Origin: Bdellovibrionales bacterium
GTDB lineage: Bacteria; Bdellovibrionota; Bacteriovoracia; Bacteriovoracales; Bacteriovoracaceae
Assembly: GCA_005791855.1 (NCBI GenBank)
Contig: SXUH01000112.1
Location: 1 to 7,792, forward strand
Direction of reading: 5' to 3'
DNA: 7,792 bases
Shown: positions 1 to 5,634 of the stretch, in pieces
Numbering within the stretch: position 1 is the first letter of the stretch
Layout: the number at the start of each line of letters is the position of its first letter
Translations under genes and position numbers: made by a program
The notes under the pieces: generated by a model
Seen by the model: only the letters and a program-made list of their open reading frames with translations
The model's database searches: none
What the model was told of the DNA's origin: nothing

Positions 1-306
1 ATCGAGGCCTGCGGCGGAGAGAACGTTTTCAGAGACCGCTCCGGGGCCCTGGCGAAGGACCGGGCGGTGGTGGACGAGGAGGTCGTGGCAAGGATGCCGG
101 AGATCATCTTCGGGTGCTGGTGCGGAAAGCCAGTGAAGCTTGAGTCTTTTGATAAGCGACCAGGGTACGGAACCGTCCCGGCGGTCCAAAAAAAATTTAT
201 TTGGGAGCTCCCACCTGCCATCTTCCTCCAGCCCGGCCCCGCACTGTTTATCGATGGGTTAGACCGGATGTTTGAAAGCATTAAAAAAGCTGCTACCCTT
301 GACTAA
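1..306 (+). CDS. Cobalamin/iron-complex substrate-binding protein, BtuF-like (5' partial)
   Basis: The reading frame is open from the first base and ends in TAA at 304-306, giving the last 101 residues of a protein that starts outside the window. It resembles the C-terminal lobe of the Peripla_BP_2 (BtuF/FecB) family, especially proteins annotated as cobalamin-binding. Visible marks are IEACGGENVF (residues 1-10 here), the 'P-E-I-I-F-G-C-W-C-G-K' strand and turn (33-43), the 'RPGYGTVPAV' segment (53-62), and 'LQPGPALFIDGLDRM' (76-90) leading into the last helix. Such proteins deliver corrinoids or ferric chelates to an ABC importer. Whether this one is exported cannot be told because the N terminus is missing. 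The last third is richer in A and T than the genes downstream. A generic metal-chelate binding protein is the main alternative. Confidence 0.62.
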   Translation: MEACGGENVFRDRSGALAKDRAVVDEEVVARMPEIIFGCWCGKPVKLESFDKRPGYGTVPAVQKKFIWELPPAIFLQPGPALFIDGLDRMFESIKKAATLD

Positions 307-326
307 GGAAGATCCCTCACCATAGT
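299..326 (+). promoter_or_regulatory. Candidate promoter for the exported sHSP-like gene
   Basis: TTGACT at 299-304 (five of six matches to the -35 consensus) is followed after 16 bases by CATAGT at 321-326 (four of six to the -10 consensus). The -35 overlaps the stop codon of the upstream gene. Transcription would begin around 332-334, almost on the ATG at 334, so the message would be leaderless or nearly so. This fits the absence of a Shine-Dalgarno at normal distance. It is a by-eye call. Confidence 0.35.
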
Positions 327-333
327 TAATGAC

Positions 334-954
334 ATGAAAAGAATGTACGTCACCCTCGGTATAATTCTCATGGTTCTCGTCTGGGCCGTCTCGAGCTTCG
401 GACAGAAGAAGGCCACCCAGGATCCGGCCCTCACCGCGCTCGAGCAGCGGCTGAAGCTGCGGGAAGAGCTCCACCAGCGCATGCGGGAGCAGATCCTGAA
501 GGGCTTCAGCGCGAGCGACGACGACGCCTTCTTCCGGGACATGGAGAAGTTCATGCAGGAGTCCCTCTCCGAATCCTTCTCGGGCTTCGAGTCCTCCGCG
601 GAGCGCGCGGGCCGGACGAGCTTCAAGATGGAGTGGAGCGAGGACGCCGACTCGCGGACCATGACCCTGACACCCCAGAGCCCGCAGCAGAAGCTCGACA
701 TCAACGTCTCCCAGGGCCAGATCACCATCAAGGGCCTGGAGGAGCGGAAGACCGCGAGCGGCTCGGCTCTCTCGAGCTTCTCCAACAGCTTCCCGGTTCC
801 CGACGACTGCGACGCCTCGAGAGTGAAGATCGACCAGAAGGGCGAGAAGATCCTGGTGAGCTTCCCCCTGGTGAAGGCCGCCGCGAAGAAGAAGACGGTG
901 GACGACAAGGGCCGGATCCCCGTCGAGCCCCCGGTGGACGGAGTGGAGATCTAA
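334..954 (+). CDS. Exported small-heat-shock-like protein (alpha-crystallin domain)
   Basis: This 206-residue protein begins with a positively charged start and a hydrophobic stretch (residues 1-22) typical of a Sec signal peptide. A charged helical region follows (about 30-75, rich in E, R, K and Q). Residues 94-180 read like an alpha-crystallin domain: 'KLDINVSQGQITIKG' (120-134) corresponds to the family's 'i.V.v.nG.LtI.G' strands, and 'SSFSNSFPVPDDCDASRVKI' (147-166) to 'g.F.RsF.LP..vd...i.A'. 'EKILVSFPL' (171-179) is the closing strand. A C-terminal I-P-V (195-197) matches the I-x-I/V motif that sHSPs use to oligomerise. Most sHSPs are cytoplasmic; the leader here implies an ATP-independent holdase in the periplasm. 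No good ribosome binding site precedes the ATG at 334, and the ATG at 343 is a possible alternative start. The gene is separated from both neighbours and looks independently transcribed. Confidence 0.68.
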   Translation: MKRMYVTLGIILMVLVWAVSSFGQKKATQDPALTALEQRLKLREELHQRMREQILKGFSASDDDAFFRDMEKFMQESLSESFSGFESSAERAGRTSFKMEWSEDADSRTMTLTPQSPQQKLDINVSQGQITIKGLEERKTASGSALSSFSNSFPVPDDCDASRVKIDQKGEKILVSFPLVKAAAKKKTVDDKGRIPVEPPVDGVEI

Positions 955-970
955 GGTCAACTGCCAGATT

Positions 971-999
971 TTGCTGCGATTCGCGAAATGAGCAATAAT
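971..999 (+). promoter_or_regulatory. Candidate promoter for the small lipoprotein gene
   Basis: In the AT-rich gap after 954, TTGCTG (971-976, only the TTG matches the -35 consensus) lies 17 bases before AATAAT (994-999, five of six to the -10 consensus). Transcription would start near 1006, leaving about 60 nt of leader before the ATG at 1066. The -35 is weak, so this is tentative. Confidence 0.3.
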
Positions 1000-1065
1000 T
1001 TCCTAACTATTTTGCCGATAAGACCGATCAGGTGGGCATGTGAAAAACACCGTCTGGAGGCCTGT

Positions 1066-1200
1066 ATGGTAAAGACACTTTCTCTCTTCTTCGTCCTTGG
1101 TCTGATGGTAAGCTGCGCTTCTTATCACAATGAGAGATCGATCTCATCGGTGGATGGGGAAGAGCAGAGATACTATCATCCCGAGAGAGCGATGAAGTAA
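1066..1200 (+). CDS. 44-residue lipoprotein of unknown function
   Basis: The frame extends upstream to an ATG at 988, but the ATG at 1066 is preferred. GGAGG sits at 1056-1060 with a 5-nt spacer, and the protein then begins with a classical lipoprotein leader: a Lys, a hydrophobic core (residues 4-15), and LMVSC, with Cys17 as the lipidated residue. Methionine at lipobox position -3 is uncommon but tolerated. The residue after Cys is Ala, not Asp, so Lol sorting to the outer membrane is expected. The mature chain is only 28 residues, hydrophilic and charged (HNERS, DGEEQRYYHPER), with no recognised domain. Codon use is AT-richer than in the flanking genes. It is followed directly by an intrinsic terminator and so forms a monocistronic unit. 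I do not recognise a family. Confidence 0.6.
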   Translation: MVKTLSLFFVLGLMVSCASYHNERSISSVDGEEQRYYHPERAMK

Positions 1201-1237
1201 AACCAAACTCGATCACTCGGCTTTCGAGCTCGCAAAT

Positions 1238-1267
1238 AGAGGAGGGGAACCTCCTCTTTTGTCTTTT
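1238..1267 (+). terminator. Intrinsic (rho-independent) terminator
   Basis: A perfect 8-bp stem (1238-1245 pairing with 1250-1257) closes on a GGAA (GNRA-type) tetraloop at 1246-1249. It runs into a T-rich tract: TTTT at 1257-1260 and TTTT at 1264-1267. It lies 38 nt after the stop of the small lipoprotein gene and ends that unit before the motor operon begins. Confidence 0.85.
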
Positions 1268-1307
1268 CCGGCAATTGCTTCCACCTACACTCAAACTTTA
1301 TCCCGCG

Positions 1308-1313
1308 TATAAT
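1308..1313 (+). promoter_or_regulatory. -10 box (TATAAT) of the probable motor-operon promoter
   Basis: A perfect TATAAT stands in the AT-rich leader between the terminator and the first operon gene, 36 nt before the ATG at 1350. No convincing -35 lies 16-18 bases upstream (1285-1290 reads CTACAC) and there is no TGn extension, so an activator or an alternative sigma factor may be needed. A second -10-like TATATT is at 1317-1322. It is the only obvious promoter in the window for the genes from 1350 onward. Confidence 0.45.
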
Positions 1314-1349
1314 AAATATATTAAGCCTCCTTTAATGCGCGGAGAGTTC

Positions 1350-1943
1350 ATGCATCAGACATATACCCTAGCCTTCCTCTTACTTGCCAGCGCGTGCAGT
1401 AGCCGGGGAAACCTTTCCTTCAACAGCTCCCCGGCCGGAGCGACGGTGAGCTCCGTGAGCGCCTCCGGGGAAACGGTGAAGCTCGGGACGGCGCCGTTGG
1501 TGCTGGAGAAGGCGGAGGTCGTCCCGGCGGGCTCGTCCATGGTTTCCTTCGTGATCGAGAAGGAGGGCTTCGAGAAGCAGTCGATCTTCCTGGGCCTCGG
1601 GAAGGACCAGCAGAACTACGACTTCAACCTCAAGCTCCAGCCGAAGGTCGAAGACTCGAAGGGCGTGGACCTGCGGAACAGGCAGGAGCGGCTCGCGAAG
1701 AATCTCATCACGGCCAGTGGCCTCATCTCCGGGAAGAAGTACGACGACGCCGACCGGCTCCTCCAGGGGCTCGTGACCGACTACCCGTACGTGAGCGTGA
1801 GCTACGACCTCCTCGGGAACATCAGCTACCTCAGAAAAGACTTCCGGGAGGCTGCCCGGTACTACAAGCGGTCCCTCGAGATCAACCCCGAGAACCTCGA
1901 GACGAGACAGGTCCTGGACCGGCTCGAGCAGGCGAACAACTAG
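1350..1943 (+). CDS. PEGA-like/TPR outer-membrane lipoprotein, first gene of motor operon
   Basis: The frame can be read from a TTG at 1275, but the ATG at 1350 is the sensible start: GGAG lies at 1341-1344 with a 5-nt spacer, and a lipoprotein leader follows at once. The 197-residue product has a hydrophobic core (7-15) and a lipobox ending ASAC, with Cys16. Ser at +2 predicts outer-membrane sorting. Residues 21-96 look like a PEGA-type beta domain ('LSFNSSPAGATV', 'LGTAPLVLEKAEVVPAGSSMVSFVIEKEGF'). Residues 115-185 hold two TPR-like helix pairs, the second (150-182) with a clear L-G, F..A..YY..SL...P pattern. PEGA domains occur in envelope and surface proteins, and TPR lipoproteins often act as assembly factors or scaffolds. 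The stator gene begins 9 nt downstream, so it probably builds or links the motor to the outer membrane. The exact role is not known. Confidence 0.75.
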   Translation: MHQTYTLAFLLLASACSSRGNLSFNSSPAGATVSSVSASGETVKLGTAPLVLEKAEVVPAGSSMVSFVIEKEGFEKQSIFLGLGKDQQNYDFNLKLQPKVEDSKGVDLRNRQERLAKNLITASGLISGKKYDDADRLLQGLVTDYPYVSVSYDLLGNISYLRKDFREAARYYKRSLEINPENLETRQVLDRLEQANN

Positions 1944-1952
1944 GAACAAGCT

Positions 1953-2729
1953 ATGATCTACCTCATTGGCCTCTTCATCTCCACCGTCGGCTTCTGGCTC
2001 GCGAGCCAGCACCTGCACCAGGACATCCGCGAGTACTGGGACTTCGTCGCGTTCTTCGTGGTGATCCTCGGGACCGCCGCGGTCATGCTCGTGAACTTCC
2101 CGGCCGCCCCCTTCCGCCTCCTGGCGGAGAAGTTCCTGCGGAAGTTCTTCCTCCCGGCGACGTCCCTCAGGAAGCACTCCGAGCTCTGCCTCAAGGTCAT
2201 CAACTCCCGGGCGGCCCCGGAGCCGAAGACCATCGAAGCCCAGCTCCTCGCCGATGGCCTCGAACTCCTGGGCCTCGGGTTCAACCGGGAGAAGACCCTC
2301 GAGCTCCTCTCCCGGCGCTTCGAGATCTACGCCGGCCGGATCAACGCCGTCTCCTCCTGGCTCAGGCGCAACGCCAAGTACCCGCCGGCCTTCGGGCTGG
2401 CCGGGACGGTCCTCGGTCTCATCCACCTCATGCGGGGGATCTCCTCCGGGATCGACACGAAGGAAACCGGGATCCGGATGGCCGTGGCCCTCGTCGCGAC
2501 CTTCTACGGGATCCTCATCTCGAACCTCGTCCTGAACCCGCTCGGCGAGTGGCTCCAGGAAGAGCTCAAGCGGGACCAGCTCAAGGCCGAGATGTCGCTC
2601 AACTCCATCGTCCTCATCCTGGAGAACGCCAACCCGATCGAGGTCCAGGAGAACCTCAACTCCTTCCTCTCGGGGTCGGAGAAGCTGGCGATGAACTTCG
2701 GTGAGCTCCTCTCCGAGGAAGCCGCATGA
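1953..2729 (+). CDS. MotA/PomA-type flagellar stator subunit homologue
   Basis: This 258-residue inner-membrane protein (about PomA length) has the MotA plan: TM1 (about 1-17), TM2 (30-50), a cytoplasmic domain with charged helices (55-140), TM3 (143-162) and TM4 (174-198). The diagnostic TM3 'YPPAFGLAGTVLGLIHLM' (143-160) and TM4 'MAVALVATFYGILISNLVLNPL' carry the two conserved MotA prolines (P145 and P196). The tail 'LENANPIEVQENLNSFL' matches the flagellar MotA C terminus rather than ExbB or TolQ. MotA forms a pentameric ring around a MotB dimer, conducts H+ or Na+, and pushes on a FliG-type rotor with its cytoplasmic loop. AGGA overlaps the previous stop codon (1942-1945), 7 nt before the ATG. 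The 3' end overlaps the MotB-like gene by an ATGA. It is flagellar-type by sequence but sits away from any flagellar genes visible here. Confidence 0.88.
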   Translation: MIYLIGLFISTVGFWLASQHLHQDIREYWDFVAFFVVILGTAAVMLVNFPAAPFRLLAEKFLRKFFLPATSLRKHSELCLKVINSRAAPEPKTIEAQLLADGLELLGLGFNREKTLELLSRRFEIYAGRINAVSSWLRRNAKYPPAFGLAGTVLGLIHLMRGISSGIDTKETGIRMAVALVATFYGILISNLVLNPLGEWLQEELKRDQLKAEMSLNSIVLILENANPIEVQENLNSFLSGSEKLAMNFGELLSEEAA

Positions 2730-3412
2730 GCTTCCTCACCAAGGAGAGCTACCACCTCGAGGAGGCCGAGGCCGAAGGGTCCTGGGCCATCTCCTACGGG
2801 GACATGATCACGCTCCTCCTGAGCTTCTTCGTGATCTTCTTCACCACCGACCCCAAGGAGGAGAAGTCCCGGAAGCTCAACGACTACCTCGCCTTCACCA
2901 TGGACGGCCTCGCCGCGCTCAAGGCGCCCGAGGGCAGCCGGCGGGCGGGGAAGACCTCGCCCCCGGACCTCCGGGACCTGGACATCAAGGTCCACAGTAT
3001 CGGCGACAAGGTCATCATCACTTTCGGGAAGTTCTCGTTCTTCGAGTCGGGGAGCGAGGTCGTCCGGGCCGAGGGCGTGAAGGTGCTCGAGGGCTTCACC
3101 CAGAAGTACCTGCCCTTCGTCGGGAACTACCAGCTCTCCGTCAAGGGCTTCACCGACCAGCGGAAGGTCGTGCGCAACCTCCACCGCTACCACGACAACC
3201 TCGAGCTCTCCGCCCTCCGCTCGATCTCCGCCATGCGCGTGCTCCAGAGAGCGGGGATCCCGCTGGACCGCATGGAGATCGCCGGAGCAGGGGAGATGCG
3301 GGCCGTGGAGAAGGTCTTCGCCGAAGTCGAGAAGCTCACCCAGAAAGAAGTCGACCAGATATCCAGAACCGTCGTCATGGTGATCACACCGCAAAAAGAG
3401 AGCTGGCTATGA
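2726..3412 (+). CDS. MotB/PomB-type stator subunit homologue with OmpA-like domain
   Basis: The 228-residue product has a short cytoplasmic tail, one transmembrane helix (about 20-41, 'SWAISYGDMITLLLSFFVIFF'), a linker (42-98) and an OmpA/MotB peptidoglycan-binding domain (about 100-222). D26 in 'YGDMITLL' is the counterpart of the essential ion-binding aspartate (E. coli MotB D32). In the OmpA-like domain, 'FFESGSEVV', 'VKGFTD' with D144, and 'LELSALRS' with R165 provide the residues that normally grip diaminopimelate. 'ISRTVVMVI' is the last strand. About a dozen residues between G-F-T-D and L-S (K147-N158) differ from the usual compact loop. The stator should therefore be active and anchored to peptidoglycan. 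The start overlaps the MotA stop (ATGA, 2726-2729) and the end overlaps the next start (ATGA, 3409-3412), which ties output to the partner proteins. Confidence 0.88.
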   Translation: MSFLTKESYHLEEAEAEGSWAISYGDMITLLLSFFVIFFTTDPKEEKSRKLNDYLAFTMDGLAALKAPEGSRRAGKTSPPDLRDLDIKVHSIGDKVIITFGKFSFFESGSEVVRAEGVKVLEGFTQKYLPFVGNYQLSVKGFTDQRKVVRNLHRYHDNLELSALRSISAMRVLQRAGIPLDRMEIAGAGEMRAVEKVFAEVEKLTQKEVDQISRTVVMVITPQKESWL

Positions 3413-5094
3413 GAATCGTTTCCACCCTCCTCCTCGTCCTCCTGAGCTTCGGGGCCCTGGCCCAGACCGCACCGGTGAAGCACCCGCGGGTGGTCGAGCT
3501 CGAGGAGAAGCTCACGGAAGAGGCGTCGCTCTACTTCGGCCGCCGGCACCCCGGGGAGCCGTTCTTCATCAAGGTCCACGTCGAGCCCCTGCGGCGCCAG
3601 GCCCCGCAGGAGAAGAAGACCGAGCAGCTGCCGTACTTCGAGGCCGACGCCGAGGAGTTCGTCGACGAGTGGGACGACCCGACGACGCCGCTCTCCTACC
3701 TCCGCAACCGCGTGGTGAAGGTCGTGGTGGAGCTCTCCATCCCGCAGAGCTTCACCGACCAGAAGGTCTCGGACCTCAAGCAGGAGCTTCCCATCTACCT
3801 GCGCCTGCTCCCGTACCGGGATGAGATCAAGGTCGAGAAGAAGTTCCAGGCCATCGCCGAGCCCCTCCCGCCCTACGTCTCCTACCTCATCGGAGGCCTC
3901 CTCGCCGCGGCCCTGGTGGTGGGCCTCATGGTCCGCTGGAGCTTCCGGAACCTGAAGCCGACCGAAGCCCCGGCCACCGTCGCCGCCGGCCCCTCCGGGA
4001 TGAAGGGACCTCCGGCGTCGGAGGACGCGAGGCCCAAGGGTTCGAAGGTCCACGACATCGCCGGAGACGTGACCTTCCACGATCCGCTGAAGACCACGGA
4101 CATCGTCCACCTCAAGCTCAACCAGATCGCCCAGAGTAAGACGTTCCCGACCCTCAACGACGTCATTTGTCTCGATGGCCTCTGCCAGCGCGACCCCGCC
4201 CGGCTCGGGGCGCTGATCTGCGAGGTCCCGCAGGACTGGCAGCACATCCTCCTCCGCACCGGGAACAACGAGAAGTGGCTCGAGGCCTTCGCCTCCCCCG
4301 GGAGGATCGACCAGTCCTGCCTCGAGCTCCTCTACAAGATCTCCCGGGAGCGGAGCTTCCTCTCCGGTTCGCGGGAGCTCGAGGACCTCCTGATCCAGGT
4401 CTGGCGCCTGGGGGACAAGGCCCTCGCTTTTCTGAAGGCCGTGGACCAGGACCACGCCTTCCTCCTCCTCGACCTCCTGCCGAAGTCCGTGTCCCTGGGC
4501 CTCGCCAAGAAGGCCTTCCCCGGGGCCTGGGGGAAGGTCCTCGAGAACGGACCCCGGAACGTCGTCCTCGACGCCAAGGTCATCAGCGACTACCAGCGGA
4601 AGGCCCTCGGCTTCCTCCCGGCCTTCGAAGCCAAGATGCTCGACAACTACAAGCGGGACCGCGAGATCCTCACCTACCTCGGGACCGCCTCGATCGAAAG
4701 CGAGCGGGACATCTACGAGACCCTCAAGCCCGAGTCCTTCATCCACCAGGTGAGGCCCCCGTTCTACAAGGTCTTCGAGCTCAAGCCGGAGAACCTCGCG
4801 GCCCTGGTGAACCTCTACCCGGTGGAGAAGTGGGCCCTCGTGCTCATGAACTCCTCCCGGACCTACTTCAAGCAAATCAGCGACTGCCTCGACGAGAAGA
4901 AGAAGGTCGTCTTCTCCTCCCACCTCAAGCGGCTTGACGCCAGCGGCGCGGGGGCGGAGGAGCAGGAGCAGTGGCGGAGGACCATCGCGCGGGAAGCCCT
5001 CGAGCGCTTCCCGAAGGACTTCGAGGCCATCGACCTTGGCCTGTCGCTGAAGGGGAAGGGGAGTACCGGTGATGCCGAAACTAAGTCAGCTTAG
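3409..5094 (+). CDS. Membrane-anchored rotor-like protein: FliF RBM3-like plus TM plus FliG-like fusion
   Basis: The 561-residue product starts with a Sec signal peptide (1-18, AxA before Q19). The periplasmic part (19-154) resembles the last ring-building motif of FliF: 'RVVELEEKLTEEASLYFG...FFIKVHVE' corresponds to the 'leekie..L..ilG.gn..v.Vs' segment, and 'RVVKVVVELSIPQSFTDQKVSDLKQELP...DEIKVEKKFQ' to FliF's 'v.V.vVvd...ls..el..i..lv..avg...rgD.v.v...F'. A single TM helix follows (156-178), then a P/A-rich linker (182-212). The cytoplasmic part (about 215-510) is alpha-helical and resembles FliG: residues 246-315 align with the middle domain ('RDPARLGALICEVPQDWQHIL' against EHPQIIATIL), and residues 450-506 align without gaps to FliG_C. 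It is probably the rotor partner of the co-encoded stator. FliF's N-terminal TM1 and first two ring motifs are absent. Similarity is remote, so the fold should be tested by structure prediction. Confidence 0.66.
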   Translation: MRIVSTLLLVLLSFGALAQTAPVKHPRVVELEEKLTEEASLYFGRRHPGEPFFIKVHVEPLRRQAPQEKKTEQLPYFEADAEEFVDEWDDPTTPLSYLRNRVVKVVVELSIPQSFTDQKVSDLKQELPIYLRLLPYRDEIKVEKKFQAIAEPLPPYVSYLIGGLLAAALVVGLMVRWSFRNLKPTEAPATVAAGPSGMKGPPASEDARPKGSKVHDIAGDVTFHDPLKTTDIVHLKLNQIAQSKTFPTLNDVICLDGLCQRDPARLGALICEVPQDWQHILLRTGNNEKWLEAFASPGRIDQSCLELLYKISRERSFLSGSRELEDLLIQVWRLGDKALAFLKAVDQDHAFLLLDLLPKSVSLGLAKKAFPGAWGKVLENGPRNVVLDAKVISDYQRKALGFLPAFEAKMLDNYKRDREILTYLGTASIESERDIYETLKPESFIHQVRPPFYKVFELKPENLAALVNLYPVEKWALVLMNSSRTYFKQISDCLDEKKKVVFSSHLKRLDASGAGAEEQEQWRRTIAREALERFPKDFEAIDLGLSLKGKGSTGDAETKSA

Positions 5095-5626
5095 CCTGCT
5101 CCTCCTCCTGTCGCCGGCCCTCGCCGCGGCGGAGGATTCGAAGATCGAACTCTCGGCCGGGTACTTCAGCATCAACGCGAAGGCGAGCGGGGAGACGGCG
5201 GCCATCAGTAACCCTTCGGTCCTCCGGGCCGGGTACCTGAGGCCCGTGCTCCCGCAGCTCGAGTTCAGCATCGGCTACACCCTCGTCCTCGCCGACTTCT
5301 CCGGCTCGGACCTCGGGTACGGCGTCGACCTCGGCGCGAACTACTACCCGTTCACCGCGAGCACCGACGAGGTCTACCGGAGCGACGCCGTCGAGGCCCG
5401 GGCCTACGAACGGTACAAACCCTACGTGGGCCTGGGCTTCTACCAGCGGCAGTTCCAGTCCATCAAGAACTCCTACGCCGGGTTCGGCCTCGCGGCCGGG
5501 GTCGAGCGCTACGTCGACCGGAAGATCAACCTCAAGGCCGAGGGCCGCTACATCAACCTCGCCGGCTCGAGCGACTCCACGGCCACGGAGCTGGACCTCC
5601 TGGTCGGGATCGTGTTTAAAATCTAG
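5072..5626 (+). CDS. Small outer-membrane beta-barrel protein
   Basis: The ATG at 5072 is preferred over the GTG at 5069; a purine-rich GGGGAG ribosome binding site lies at 5057-5062. The 184-residue product has a signal peptide (1-20, ending ALAAA before ED) and then alternating polar/aromatic-hydrophobic strands: 'IELSAGYFSIN', 'LRAGYLRPVL', 'LEFSIGYTLVLADF', 'YGVDLGANYYPF', 'YKPYVGLGFYQRQF', 'AGFGLAAGVERYV', 'INLKAEGRYINL' and 'ELDLLVGIVFKI'. That is about eight strands, the size of an OmpA/OmpW-like barrel, with an aromatic residue near the C terminus as outer-membrane insertion signals usually require. A longer acidic loop is at 96-112. The gene overlaps the end of the rotor-like gene by 23 nt, so they are translationally coupled. 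In this operon it may be the outer-membrane contact point of the motor. No narrower family is recognised. Confidence 0.75.
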   Translation: MPKLSQLSLLLLLSPALAAAEDSKIELSAGYFSINAKASGETAAISNPSVLRAGYLRPVLPQLEFSIGYTLVLADFSGSDLGYGVDLGANYYPFTASTDEVYRSDAVEARAYERYKPYVGLGFYQRQFQSIKNSYAGFGLAAGVERYVDRKINLKAEGRYINLAGSSDSTATELDLLVGIVFKI

Positions 5627-5634
5627 GAACGCTT

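Noticed and set aside
955..1000. Weak inverted repeats (TTGCT...AGCAA, GAAAT...ATTTC) as a terminator for the sHSP-like gene
   Set aside because: The stems are only 5 bp, AT-rich, with long loops and no T tract, so they are not credible as an intrinsic terminator.
988..1065. Upstream start for the small lipoprotein
   Set aside because: No ribosome binding site precedes 988, and the extension would bury the lipoprotein leader. GGAGG before 1066 decides the start.
1264..1282. Sigma-54-like element (GGCAATTGC)
   Set aside because: The spacing between GG and GC is too short for a -24/-12 promoter.
1275..1349. TTG start for the PEGA/TPR lipoprotein
   Set aside because: It would place 25 non-conserved-looking residues before a lipoprotein signal peptide and runs across the TATAAT box. 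The ATG at 1350 has GGAG at the right distance.
1380..3394. Long minus-strand frames over the TPR lipoprotein and stator genes
   Set aside because: These are acidic low-complexity translations opposite well-supported genes, with no leader or family match.
2701..3408. Upstream extension of the rotor-like gene's frame
   Set aside because: The extra 236 residues are a P/R/G-rich out-of-frame reading of the MotB-like gene. The true start is the ATG at 3409, which gives a signal peptide and an ATGA coupling.
1953..3412. ExbB/ExbD, TolQ/TolR or AglRQS-type pair
   Set aside because: The MotA-like protein has four TM helices with the flagellar prolines and the flagellar C-terminal tail. Its partner has a MotB-type plug/TM plus a full OmpA-like domain, not a short ExbD/TolR.
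3187..4923. 578-codon open frame on the minus strand
   Set aside because: It is antisense to the MotB-like and FliFG-like genes. The product is a repetitive L/E/D/V/G-rich chain and a shadow of codon bias.
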